A DNA stretch of 64,000 nt, from assembly GCA_963746805.1 (NCBI GenBank), contig CAVVCQ010000008.1, forward strand, positions 372,001 through 436,000. The letters run 5' to 3'. The translations under genes were made by a program, and so were the position numbers. The stretch comes from DATHTC01 sp963746805 (lineage in GTDB: Bacteria; Actinomycetota; Thermoleophilia; Gaiellales; Gaiellaceae). Under the pieces are notes generated by a model. It saw only the letters and a list, made by a program, of their open reading frames with translations. It was not told the DNA's origin and ran no database searches. Every line of letters starts with the position of its first letter. The first letter of the stretch is position 1. Positions 25,482 through 34,163 of this stretch are shown one piece after another.

Positions 25482-26483
25482 TGACGCTGCTGACGCCGCT
25501 CGGGCTCCTGCTCGCGCTCGCCACGGTGTTGCCGGTCGGCGCCTGGCTCCTCGCCGAGCGGCGGGCGGCCCGGGTCCGCAGGACGCTCGGGCTCGACCCT
25601 CCGGCGCGTTCCCCGCGGGTCCGGCCCGCAGCCGCGGCGGCGGTTCCGCTCCTGCTCGCGCTCGCCTGCGCCCAGCCGGCGCTCACCCGCGAGGACGAGC
25701 GCCGGGTCCGCACGGACGCGGCCGCGATGGTGCTCGTGGACGTCTCGCGCTCGATGCAGGCCCGGGCCGCGCCCGGCGCGCCGACCCGGCTCGACCGGGC
25801 GCGCGACCTCGCCGTCCGCGTGCGCGACGACCTCTCCGACGTGCCGGTCGGGCTCGCGAGCATGACCGACCGGAGCGTCCCGCTCCTCCTCCCCTCCGCC
25901 GACGCGAACGCGTTCGAGCAGACCGTGCGGCGGGCACTCGCGTCCGAGTCGCCGCCGCCGCGCGAGGTGAACACGGTCGCCAGCACCCTCGCCGCGATCG
26001 GCGATACCGGCGGCGCGAACCTGTTCCTCCCGTCCGACCGGCGCCGCGTGGTCGTCGTGCTGACCGACGGCGAGTCGCGCCCGTTCGCGGAGGGCGAGGT
26101 CGCGCGGGCGCTCCGTGCGGCGAGGATCGACCTCGTCACGGTGCACGTCGGGGACGACCGGGAACGCGTCTACCGCGACGGGGGGATCGCGGAGCGGCTC
26201 TACCGCCCCGACCCATGGCGCCGGGGACACGCTTCGCGGCCTCGCGGCAACCGCCGGCGGTACGGCCGTGGAGGAGGACGACGCCGGCGCCGCCGTCCGC
26301 GCCGCCTCCGCGGCGCTCGGCGACGGGCCCACGCGAAGCGTGGGGGGCGAGCAACGCCTCGTCCCGCTCGCGCCCTGGCTCGCACTCCTCGCGCTCGTCC
26401 CGCTCGTCGTCGCGCTCGAGCCGCGCGGCCCCCGGCGCAAAGGGCTTGCCCACCGTCCGGCGGCACTCTACGATCGCCGGTAG
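25481..26483 (+). CDS. VWA-domain membrane protein (BatB-like), frameshifted near 26215
   Basis: Starts ATG 25481: two N-terminal helices, then a VWA domain with MIDAS D87-x-S89-x-S91 (MVLVDVSRSMQ) and VVVVLTDGESR. The frame breaks near 26210-26218, after R-L-Y-R-P-D. The next frame continues GAGDTLRGLAATAGGTA and ends with a membrane helix (LVPLAPWLALLALVPLVVAL) and TAG 26483. Joined length is about 333 residues, as expected for BatA/BatB proteins. Last gene of the MoxR operon; its 3' end contains the promoter and operator for the PQQ gene. Confidence 0.7.
26437..26450 (+). promoter_or_regulatory. LacI-type operator, site B
   Basis: GCAAAGGGCTTGCC, an imperfect palindrome of the same type as sites A, C, D and E. 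Its right half overlaps the -35 (TTGCCC) of the promoter for the 26484 gene. Confidence 0.55.
26446..26474 (+). promoter_or_regulatory. promoter of the 26484 PQQ gene
   Basis: -35 TTGCCC (26446-26451), a 17-base spacer, and -10 TACGAT (26469-26474), nine bases before ATG 26484. It lies inside the end of the VWA gene, so the PQQ gene can be transcribed separately from the MoxR operon. Confidence 0.6.
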
Positions 26484-29294
26484 ATGAGACCGCGCTACGG
26501 GCTCCTCCTCGTCGCGGTCGTCGCGGCGCTCGCAGTCGTCTCGGGCTCTGCGGGACCTGCCCCGGCTGCCGCCGTTTCGGCCGGGAACTGGCTCGCCTTC
26601 GGCCGCACGGTCGACCAGAACCGGTACTCGCCGCTGACGCAGATCACGCCGGCGAACGTCGACAACCTCGGCCGCGTGTTCAAGGTCGACTTCCGCCAGA
26701 TCGACGCAGCGGTGCGCCGCGGCGAACAGAGCTACCCGCTGGCGATCAACGGCGTCCTCTACCTGACCACGAACGACAACAGCGTCTGGGCCGTGAACGG
26801 GACGACGGGGCGCGTCCTGTGGCGCCACGACCCGAACAAGCTCGCGCTCTACTCGAACTTCGGCATCGTCGCGAACCGCGGGCTCGCCTACTGCGCCGGC
26901 CGACTGTTCCTGCTCACGCTCGACATGCACATCGTCGCGTTGAACCCGCGCAACGGCAACGTGATCCGCGAGGTGCCGATCGCCGCAGCGGTCCCGGGCG
27001 CGTCGATCAACTTCGGCTACTCGGAGACGAGCGCGCCGATGTGCGCGAACAACCGGGTCGTGATCGGCGCGGCCGGGTCGGAGTTCGGCGTGCGCGGCTT
27101 CGTCATGGCGTACAAGCCCGACCTCTCGCCCGCCTGGGCCAACCCGTTCTGGACGATCCCACCCGACCTCCACAGCTGGCGGCGACCCAGCCGCGTCGTC
27201 GGCGGCGGCGTCGTGTGGACGCCCACGACGATCGACGCGTCCACGAACACGCTCTACTTCGGCACCGGCTCGCCGACGCCGCTCTACTGGCCGCAGCTCC
27301 GCCCCGGCCGCAACCCGCGGACGAACGCGCTCATCGCCGTCGACCTCCGCTCCGGCCGGCTCAAGTGGTGGCAGCAGCAGATGAACCGGAACCAGTGGAG
27401 CTACGACACGGCTCAGCCGCCGCTCGTCTACAACGCGCGCGTGGGCGGCAAGCGGCGCCGCGTCGTCTCGGTGGCCACGATGGAAGGCGTCTGGTTCGCC
27501 TACGACGCGCGCACCGGCCGGCCGATCTACTCGCGTGTTCGCGTCATCGACCGGACGGAGCACCCGCCGCTGCGCCCGGGCCAGCCGGTCGTCGTCTACC
27601 CGTCCTCGATCGGCGGTCTCAACTACTCGCCCGCGTCGTTCCACCCCGGCCGGAACATCATCGTGAACGCCGCCGCGGAGACCTCGGCGATCCTCACCCA
27701 ACAGCGTCTGACGCCGACGCAGAAACGGCGCAAACTCGTCCTCGGCGACGTCTTCCTCGGGCTCGAGATCGGCAACTTCGGCACGGTCAACCCGAACTGG
27801 AAGGACTACGGCTCGATCTCCGCGATCGACGTCAACACCGGCCGCCGCGTCTGGAAGGTCAAGACGCCTGAGCCCGAGCGCGGCGGCGTCACGACCACCG
27901 CGAGCGGGCTCGGGTTCGCCGGCGGCGGCGACGGCATGGTGCGCGCGTTCGACCTTCGCAACGGACGTGTCCTCTGGACGTTCCAGACGAGCCATCCGAT
28001 CGCTGCCGGGCCGACCATCTACCGGGTCGCGGGGCGGCAGTACGTCGCCATCACCGTCGGCGGCACGCCGACGTCGTCGAACGGCGGCACCGGGACCGAG
28101 CTCCACGTCTTCGCACTCGGCGGCTCGAAGAACGCCGACCCGCCGCCGCCGCGGACGCTCGCGTCGCGGTCGGCGCAGCCGCAGCAGCTCTCGGCGGAGC
28201 GCGTCGTGAACGTCCTGCGCACGCCCGCCGCGCCGCAACGCGCGCGACGGACGCAGGCGCAGGCGTCGCCCGCCCGGATCCAGACCCAGAGCCGCCTGTA
28301 CGTGCAGGCCTGGAACCCGAACAGCTCGAATACGCCGCTCGTGAGCGGCCGCGTCGTCCTCCGCGGCTCGCCCGTTCGCGGCGCACGCGTCGCCGTCGGC
28401 GGCTACGTCCTCCCGGTCGCGACCGACGCGCGAGGCCGCTTCCGCTACCCGATCAACATCACCGAGCCACGGCGGTACGTCGTCCGGGTCGCCGCGGCCA
28501 ACCGCGCGACCGTCGGCGGGCGCCGCCTGACCGCGTCGCAGCGGGCGGCCGTGCTGCGCGCCCGCGGAGCGTTCACCGTCGCCTACCGGGTCTCGAATCT
28601 GAAGGCGACGGTCGAGCGCAACGGCAACGTCGTCGTCACCGGCCGCGTCGGGCGAGCCGGCGGCAGTGCGGCGCCGCCGGTCGTGCTCTACACGTACCAG
28701 CTGCGCGGCCGCGTCCTCAACGCCGCCGGCGAGCCCGTCCGCGGCGCGGTCGTGATCACCCGTACGCTCGACCGCGACTTCTGGACGATGTCGACGCCGA
28801 CGGATGCCTCCGGCCGCTACACGTCCTTCTTCGCCGCGTCGGACCGCTCCGAGGCGAACCCGCTCGGGATGAACGTCCAGGTCGCCGTCGGCAACAACTC
28901 GTACGTCTTCCCCGCCACCCGTCCCGTCCGCTTCCAGCGCCTTCGCAGCGCCGAGCTCGACATCCGGCTGCCGGCGAGCGGGACGACGGCCACGACCCCG
29001 GACACGACCTCCTTCCCCGGGGCCGTCTACCAGGGGATGCTCGTCGGCGTCTCGGGCCGCAACGGCGTGATCCGGCCGCTCCTGGCCCGCTGGCCCGACG
29101 CGCAGGGACGGTTCACGCTCGTCCTCCCGCGCTCGGCGCAGGGCCAGACGCTCCGGCTCTGGCAGAACGCGCGGACGTTCTTCTCGCGGACGCAGGCGGC
29201 GCCGGGCCGCAACGTCGACCTCCAGTCGTGGCCGAGCGGGCTCACGCAACGCGTGCCGCAGAACCTCGGCTCCGTCCGCGCACCCCGGCGCTAG
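26484..29294 (+). CDS. exported PQQ-type beta-propeller protein with C-terminal beta-sandwich repeats
   Basis: 936 residues with a Sec signal (LLLVAVVAALAVVSGSAG). Residues 35-550 form a quinoprotein propeller: WLAFGRTVDQNRYSPLTQIT at the start, E200 in GSEFGVRGF, and late W-motif blades such as VLWTFQTSHPIAAGP. Where methanol-dehydrogenase-type enzymes have the catalytic Asp, this has W305-S306-Y307-D308: the Asp is Ser and only the +2 Asp remains. The GTGNP metal Asn is also changed (GTGSP). Residues 580-930 look like carboxypeptidase-regulatory-like beta-sandwiches. No CxxCH haem site. It may be a divergent dehydrogenase or a binding protein. Confidence 0.8.
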   Translation: MRPRYGLLLVAVVAALAVVSGSAGPAPAAAVSAGNWLAFGRTVDQNRYSPLTQITPANVDNLGRVFKVDFRQIDAAVRRGEQSYPLAINGVLYLTTNDNSVWAVNGTTGRVLWRHDPNKLALYSNFGIVANRGLAYCAGRLFLLTLDMHIVALNPRNGNVIREVPIAAAVPGASINFGYSETSAPMCANNRVVIGAAGSEFGVRGFVMAYKPDLSPAWANPFWTIPPDLHSWRRPSRVVGGGVVWTPTTIDASTNTLYFGTGSPTPLYWPQLRPGRNPRTNALIAVDLRSGRLKWWQQQMNRNQWSYDTAQPPLVYNARVGGKRRRVVSVATMEGVWFAYDARTGRPIYSRVRVIDRTEHPPLRPGQPVVVYPSSIGGLNYSPASFHPGRNIIVNAAAETSAILTQQRLTPTQKRRKLVLGDVFLGLEIGNFGTVNPNWKDYGSISAIDVNTGRRVWKVKTPEPERGGVTTTASGLGFAGGGDGMVRAFDLRNGRVLWTFQTSHPIAAGPTIYRVAGRQYVAITVGGTPTSSNGGTGTELHVFALGGSKNADPPPPRTLASRSAQPQQLSAERVVNVLRTPAAPQRARRTQAQASPARIQTQSRLYVQAWNPNSSNTPLVSGRVVLRGSPVRGARVAVGGYVLPVATDARGRFRYPINITEPRRYVVRVAAANRATVGGRRLTASQRAAVLRARGAFTVAYRVSNLKATVERNGNVVVTGRVGRAGGSAAPPVVLYTYQLRGRVLNAAGEPVRGAVVITRTLDRDFWTMSTPTDASGRYTSFFAASDRSEANPLGMNVQVAVGNNSYVFPATRPVRFQRLRSAELDIRLPASGTTATTPDTTSFPGAVYQGMLVGVSGRNGVIRPLLARWPDAQGRFTLVLPRSAQGQTLRLWQNARTFFSRTQAAPGRNVDLQSWPSGLTQRVPQNLGSVRAPRR

Positions 29295-29300
29295 AGCCGC

Positions 29301-30770
29301 CTAGTCCGGCAGCCGGTACGCGACGAGCTCGAGCACCGAGCCGGGGCCGCGCGGGACGCCGGCGCCGACAAGCAGCGTGTCGCCGACGACGGCCGGGCAG
29401 GCGTTCGTCCGCGCGCGCAGACGCGTGCGCCAGAGCTCGCGGCCGTCGTCCGCGGCGAACGCGTAGACGGTGCCGTCGTAGTCGGCGGTGAGGACGACAT
29501 CGTTCGCGACGGTCGCGCACGAGAACACCGGGCTCGGCAGCCGCCGCTCCCACAGCGGCTCCCCGGAGTCGAGGTCGAGCGCGACGACCCTGCCCGTGCC
29601 CGCCGCGGCGTCGACGTCGTCGAGGCGGTCGTAGTCGGTCGCGCTCCCCGAGACGCAGAGGTCGACGACGGGGACGAACACGCGCCCGTCGGCGACGGCG
29701 ACCGGCGTCTCGACCCCGCCGAGCAGCCCGGGGCAGATCCGCCTGCGGCGGGCCGGGAGCGGCCCCTCGTCGTTCGCGTGGAGCCCGACCTTCCGCTCCC
29801 ACACGCGCTCGCCCGACTCCCGGTCCCACGCGATCACGACGCCCGCCTTCCCGGAGCCGACGACGAGGTCGTCGACCACCACGGGCGAGTTCTGGAAGTC
29901 GTAGTCGCGGGTGTCGTGCGGCGTCACCTGGTCGGCCCAGGCGAGCCGCCCCGAGCCCTCCTCGAGCGCGAGCAGCGAGGACGTCCAGCGCACCGGCCCC
30001 GGGAACGCGCCGCCGTCCGGCAGCTCGGGCGTCCCGCCCCACGGCGCCGCGTTCGCGACCCCGGCGTAGACACGGCCCTCGCCGTCGACCGTGAGCGGCT
30101 GCCACGCGCCGCCGCCGCCCGCTTCGTCGGGGAAGCGCCATGGCTCGGCGATCGTGACGAAACGCCAGCGCTCGCGGCCATTGGCGCGGTCGAGCGCGTA
30201 CAGCGTGCCCTTGCCCCCCGGCGGGAAGCCGACCGTGCTCGTGAGCACGACCTCCTCCGACACGACCGGCGCGATCTGCACGAACTGCTCGAAGCGGTTG
30301 ATCAGCACGTGGAGCCAGCGGTCGCGGCCGGTCTCGGCCGAGATCGCGAAGGCCCGCGTGTCGGTCGCGCCGTAGACGACGCCGTCCGCGTAGGCGATCC
30401 CGTTCGGGCCCGTGTTCGGCGCGTTGAAGCGGCGAAGCCAGAGCTCGCGGCCGGTCTCGAGGTCGAGCGCCGCGACGTCGCTCCGCAGCGTCTGCAGGTA
30501 GACGCGGCCGTCGGCCGCGAGCGGCGTCGACGCATAGAGGCCCGTGATCCCGGGCTCGCCCGGGAGCCGGTAGCGCCAGGCCGGTCGGAGCGTGGCGACG
30601 TTGCCCGCATCGATCTCCGCGGCCTGTCCGACGCGGGTCGAGGCGAGGTCGCCGTTCGGCTGTGCCCAGACGGCCTCGCCGTCGTCACCGCCGCAGCCGG
30701 CGGTCGCGAGGACGAGCCCGAGGAGCGCGAGACGCCTCCTCGCCGGCGGACCGAGCGGGCGCGCGCGCAC
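29301..30770 (-). CDS. PQQ-type beta-propeller lipoprotein
   Basis: 489 residues. Signal with lipobox LATAGC (Cys26), so it is anchored on the outer face of the membrane. Tryptophan-docking blades recur (ALDLETGRELW; YALDRANGRERW; ALDLDSGEPLW; AADDGRELW). The segment VTPHDTRDYDFQNS has D289-Y290-D291, matching the Asp-x-Asp of lanthanide-type quinoprotein dehydrogenases. VANAAPWGG sits where such enzymes have GTGNP, with N240. GTG 30770 follows TAGGAT (30777-30782) by six bases. Divergent from the cupredoxin at 30890, a likely electron partner. No haem motif. Confidence 0.82.
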   Translation of the reverse strand: MRARPLGPPARRRLALLGLVLATAGCGGDDGEAVWAQPNGDLASTRVGQAAEIDAGNVATLRPAWRYRLPGEPGITGLYASTPLAADGRVYLQTLRSDVAALDLETGRELWLRRFNAPNTGPNGIAYADGVVYGATDTRAFAISAETGRDRWLHVLINRFEQFVQIAPVVSEEVVLTSTVGFPPGGKGTLYALDRANGRERWRFVTIAEPWRFPDEAGGGGAWQPLTVDGEGRVYAGVANAAPWGGTPELPDGGAFPGPVRWTSSLLALEEGSGRLAWADQVTPHDTRDYDFQNSPVVVDDLVVGSGKAGVVIAWDRESGERVWERKVGLHANDEGPLPARRRRICPGLLGGVETPVAVADGRVFVPVVDLCVSGSATDYDRLDDVDAAAGTGRVVALDLDSGEPLWERRLPSPVFSCATVANDVVLTADYDGTVYAFAADDGRELWRTRLRARTNACPAVVGDTLLVGAGVPRGPGSVLELVAYRLPD

Positions 30771-30833
30771 GAGGCGATCCTAACGACCGCCCGGCCGCTC
30801 GCAGTCCGGGCTACCGTGCGATACAACACGCGC

Positions 30834-30848
30834 GGCAAGCGTTTTGCC
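30834..30848 (+). promoter_or_regulatory. LacI-type operator, site C
   Basis: GGCAAGCGTTTTGCC, near-perfect palindrome with the AANCGNTT-like centre of LacI-family operators. It lies between the divergent PQQ lipoprotein and cupredoxin genes, 41 bases before ATG 30890. It overlaps a possible -35 (TTGCCA) for the cupredoxin. Confidence 0.65.
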
Positions 30849-30889
30849 AACCGTCCGTCAACCACATTTTCCGAGTGAGAGGTCGCCTC

Positions 30890-31246
30890 ATGTCCGTTCG
30901 TCTCCCAGTTCTCGCGCTGCTCGCCGCGGTGCTCGTCCTCGCCTTTGCGCCGGCCGCGACACCGCAGCCCACGGCCGCGAAGGTCACGACGGTTACCGTG
31001 ACGATGAAGGAGTTCAAGTTCACGTTCTCCAAGCGCGCGGTCCCGCACGGCGTCGTCGTGTTCAAGCTCGTCAACAAGGGCGTCCTCCCGCACGACCTCA
31101 AGATCGGCGGGAAGAAGTCGAAGCTCATCGCCAAGGGCAAGACGGGCACGTTCCGCGTGACGCTCGCGAAGGGCTCGAAGCCGTACCTCTGCACCGTGCC
31201 CGGCCACGCCGCCGGCGGCATGAAGGGCACGCTGAAGGTCACCTGA
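30890..31246 (+). CDS. secreted single-domain cupredoxin
   Basis: 118 residues: signal peptide (about 1-26), then one cupredoxin fold with all type-1 copper ligands: H68 (LPHDLKI), C101 (YLCTVPGH), H106 and M111. It should carry single electrons outside the membrane. GAGAGG lies seven bases before ATG 30890. The adjoining PQQ proteins lack their own haem, which makes this a plausible acceptor (inference). It is followed after 44 bases by the copC-copD fusion. Confidence 0.9.
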   Translation: MSVRLPVLALLAAVLVLAFAPAATPQPTAAKVTTVTVTMKEFKFTFSKRAVPHGVVVFKLVNKGVLPHDLKIGGKKSKLIAKGKTGTFRVTLAKGSKPYLCTVPGHAAGGMKGTLKVT

Positions 31247-31290
31247 CCGGTCCGGCTCCGGCGGCCGCGGGTCGCCCTGCAGGGCGGCTC

Positions 31291-33315
31291 GTGCGCCGCC
31301 TGCTCGCCCTGACGGCGGCCGCGGTCGCCGCCGCCGTGCTCGCGCCGGCGGGGCTCGCGCACGCCAACCTCGTCGACACCTCGCCGCGCGACGGCGAGGT
31401 GCTCGATGCGCTGCCGGCCGAGGTGCGGATCCGCTTCGACGACGCGGTCAAGGTCGGCCCCGGGAACGCGGTCGTCCGGAACGACGGCGGCTCGGCGCTC
31501 GGCGGCCCGGCCCGGGTCGAGGACGGCGGCCGCACTCTCGTCCTGCCCGTCCGCGCGGGCCGCCGCAGCGGGGACTACAGCGTGCGCTGGCGCGCGATCT
31601 CCGACGACGGCCACCTCGAGTCCGGGGTGCTCGCCTTCCGTGTCGGGGCGGGTGGCACGGCCCCGCCGCGCTCCGTCTTCGCAGCGGAGGCCACCGAGCC
31701 GGGAGCGATCGAGCTCGCGTCGCGCTGGCTCTACCTCGCCGGGATCCTCGTCGCGGGCGGGACGGCCCTGTTCCAGTTCCTCGTCACGTCGCCCGGGACG
31801 CGTCGCGCTTCGGCGACGTACGCGGTGGCGCTCTCGGCAGTGGTCGTCGGCGGGCTCGTGCTTCTCCACGAGACGCAGGCCGGCGGCACGCGCTTCGGCG
31901 ACGTCACCGCGGCGGCAATCGTGCTCGCGGGCGTCGCCGCGGCGACCGTGCCGCTGGCGCTCATCCACCCGCGCGTGCTCCCTCTCGTCGCCGTCGCCTC
32001 GATGGCGCTGCTGCCGGCGCCGTCACTCTCGGGCCACGCCCTCGACCCCGGACGTCCGCGGGGACTGACGGTCACGCTCGACCTCGCGCACGTCGTCACC
32101 GCCGCGTTCTGGGTCGGCGGCCTGCTGCAGCTCGCGTTGCTGCTCCCGAGCGGGACCGCGACCGCCGCGGCGCGCCGCTTCTCGGCGCTCGCGCTGCCGG
32201 CCGTCGCCCTGCTGGCGCTGTCGGGCGGCGGGCGGGCGCTGACCGAGCTCGACGGCGTCTCGCAGCTCTGGACGACGGGCTACGGCCGGACGCTCCTCGT
32301 CAAGACCGCGCTCTTCGCCTGTCTGCTCGTGCTCGGCTTCGTCGGCCGGCAGCGGCTCGCCTCGGCGATGCGGCTGCTCCGGAGTGTCTCCGCAGAGCTC
32401 GCGCTCGTGATCGCGCTCGTCGGCGCGGTGGCGGTGCTCACGGCGCTCCGGCCCGGCCGCGACGCCGTGGCCGCCGGGCCGCTCGCGGCACCGCAGGAGG
32501 CGGCGCCGCCGACCGTCCCGCCCCGCGGCGGGCTCGTGCTCGGGCAGCAGTCGCGGCGGCTCGCCGTCGGGCTCGCCGTGCGTCCGGGCAGCCCGCTGCG
32601 CCTGACCGCCACGGTGATCGGCTCGACAGGGCGCGGCGTCGACGGCCTCGACGTGAGCCTGGCCGCGTCCGACGGGAACCGGAGCGCGCCGGTGTCGCGC
32701 CCGGCCGAGCCCTGCGGGCACGGCTGCTACGAGGCCACGCTGCCGGTGGCCGCGCCGACGCGCGCGACCGTCCGCATCGCCGGCGCCGGGCAGCCGCGCA
32801 CCGTCTCCTACACGCTCGCGAAGTCGTGGCCGCCGCCGTCGGGCGCGGCCTTCCTCCGCCGCGCGACCGGCGCGTTCCGCTCGCTCGACTCCGCCGTCTT
32901 CGAGGAGCGGCTCGGATCGGGTCGCGGCACCACGCTCGACACGACATGGAAGCTCCAGGCGCCGGACCGGCTCGAGTACGCGATCAGGGACGGCGCCGGC
33001 GGGATCGTGATCGGCCGGAAGCGCTGGGACCGCCCGGCGCCCGGTGCCGCCTGGGAGGAGTCGCAGACGACCCTGCTGCCGCAGCCATTCCCACCGTGGG
33101 GCTCGCGAATCCAGGATGCGCGCGTGCTCGGCAGCACCCCGGACAGCGTCACGCTCTCGTGGCTCGACCCGGGGGTCCCGGCGTGGTTCAGCGGCACGTT
33201 CGACCGCCGCACCGCGCTGCCGGAGAGCCTGCGCATGACCGCGGCCGCGCACTTCATGCGGCACCGCTACGAGCAGTTCGACGGCGACGTGGAGATCGCG
33301 CCGCCCGGGCCGTAA
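31291..33315 (+). CDS. CopC-CopD fusion with extra C-terminal domains
   Basis: 674 residues. The signal peptide ends A-H-A, leaving His24 as the mature N-terminus, the copper(II) ligand of CopC. The CopC beta barrel (24-120) closes with SDDGHLESG, another ligand region. Residues 140-420 hold about eight helices of CopD (LASRWLYLAGILVAGGTALF; DLAHVVTAAFWVGGLLQLAL). After a Pro-rich linker, residues 450-530 resemble a YtkA/FixH-type beta domain and 545-670 a LolA-like beta sheet. CopCD import or handle copper; the tail is unusual. GTG 31291 keeps the signal intact. Confidence 0.85.
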   Translation: MRRLLALTAAAVAAAVLAPAGLAHANLVDTSPRDGEVLDALPAEVRIRFDDAVKVGPGNAVVRNDGGSALGGPARVEDGGRTLVLPVRAGRRSGDYSVRWRAISDDGHLESGVLAFRVGAGGTAPPRSVFAAEATEPGAIELASRWLYLAGILVAGGTALFQFLVTSPGTRRASATYAVALSAVVVGGLVLLHETQAGGTRFGDVTAAAIVLAGVAAATVPLALIHPRVLPLVAVASMALLPAPSLSGHALDPGRPRGLTVTLDLAHVVTAAFWVGGLLQLALLLPSGTATAAARRFSALALPAVALLALSGGGRALTELDGVSQLWTTGYGRTLLVKTALFACLLVLGFVGRQRLASAMRLLRSVSAELALVIALVGAVAVLTALRPGRDAVAAGPLAAPQEAAPPTVPPRGGLVLGQQSRRLAVGLAVRPGSPLRLTATVIGSTGRGVDGLDVSLAASDGNRSAPVSRPAEPCGHGCYEATLPVAAPTRATVRIAGAGQPRTVSYTLAKSWPPPSGAAFLRRATGAFRSLDSAVFEERLGSGRGTTLDTTWKLQAPDRLEYAIRDGAGGIVIGRKRWDRPAPGAAWEESQTTLLPQPFPPWGSRIQDARVLGSTPDSVTLSWLDPGVPAWFSGTFDRRTALPESLRMTAAAHFMRHRYEQFDGDVEIAPPGP

Positions 33316-33344
33316 AGCAGCCCGGGCGGCGCCGATCGCTTCGC

Positions 33345-34061
33345 TTAGGTGACGGCCAGCTGGCCGACCATCCCGAACCCGATGTGGAACGGGACGTCGC
33401 ACACGTACTCGTAGCTTCGTGGCGGCATCGCCACCGTGTACGTCTCGGTCTGCCCGGCACTGAGGATCGTGCCGACCTTCACGGACGTGATCGAGAAGTT
33501 GTGCGGCTCCTGGCCGCGGTTCGTGATCACGAAGGTCACGGTGCCCGAGGGCACGGTGTTCTGCGAGAGCGCGAACCGGTACTCGAACATGTCGACGGTG
33601 ATCGTCGTCGCCGGCCCGGTGACCGTGGTCGGCGTCGTGGTCGTCGTCGGGGTCGTCGTGGTCGTGGGCGTCGCGGGCCTCCCGACCGAGAACGTCCCCT
33701 TCATGCCGGCGGCCGCGTGCCCCGTCAGCGTGCAGATGTACGCGTAGCGGCCCCGCCTCTTGATCACGACGCGCAGGACCTGCGACTTGCCGGGCGCGAG
33801 GATGCGCGTCTTCTTGCCCGCGATCCGGAAGTCGTGTGCGATCTTGCCCCGGTTCACGACGGTGAAGATCACCGTCCCCGTCGGTACCGTGCGCCGGGAC
33901 AGGGCGAACTTGAAGTCGGTCGCGATCACCCGGACCCGTGTGGTCGCATCCCCGGCGTCAGCCCCCTCCGGGCTCGCACCTCCGCTCGACGCGAAGACCC
34001 CGGCACCGATGCCCGCCGCGGCGAGCGACACCAGCATCAGCACTCCTACAACTCGTCGCAT
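33345..34061 (-). CDS. secreted tandem cupredoxin (two type-1 copper sites)
   Basis: 238 residues: an N-terminal export signal, cupredoxin domain 1 (about 42-127), a Thr/Pro linker (about 130-150) and domain 2 (about 152-238). Ligands: H76, C110, H115, M120 in domain 1 and H187, C221, H226, M231 in domain 2, so both sites look intact. GGGGAGGAG precedes ATG 34061. It sits downstream of, and on the same strand as, the PQQ gene at 34164 but has its own operator (site D). A two-copper electron relay is the natural reading. Confidence 0.88.
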   Translation of the reverse strand: MRRVVGVLMLVSLAAAGIGAGVFASSGGASPEGADAGDATTRVRVIATDFKFALSRRTVPTGTVIFTVVNRGKIAHDFRIAGKKTRILAPGKSQVLRVVIKRRGRYAYICTLTGHAAAGMKGTFSVGRPATPTTTTTPTTTTTPTTVTGPATTITVDMFEYRFALSQNTVPSGTVTFVITNRGQEPHNFSITSVKVGTILSAGQTETYTVAMPPRSYEYVCDVPFHIGFGMVGQLAVT

Positions 34062-34108
34062 CCAGGCTCCTCCCCAAGAGTGGTCATCGAGGTCACGCTA
34101 CCAGTCCC

Positions 34109-34122
34109 CCAAGCGCTTTGCG
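34109..34122 (-). promoter_or_regulatory. LacI-type operator, site D
   Basis: CCAAGCGCTTTGCG on the forward strand, containing the AAGCGCTT palindrome. It is 48 bases before the ATG of the tandem cupredoxin and overlaps a possible reverse-strand -35 (CTTGGG). Confidence 0.6.
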
Positions 34123-34163
34123 AAGGGCGGCGGCCGGGTGTCGGCCGCCGCCCCCGCAATGCC

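Noticed and set aside
26136..29249. A reverse-strand frame of more than 1000 codons over the PQQ gene
   Set aside because: High-GC antisense artefact: low-complexity Arg/Asp/Glu-rich translation without domains, opposite a gene with clear family motifs. The same applies to other long antisense frames.
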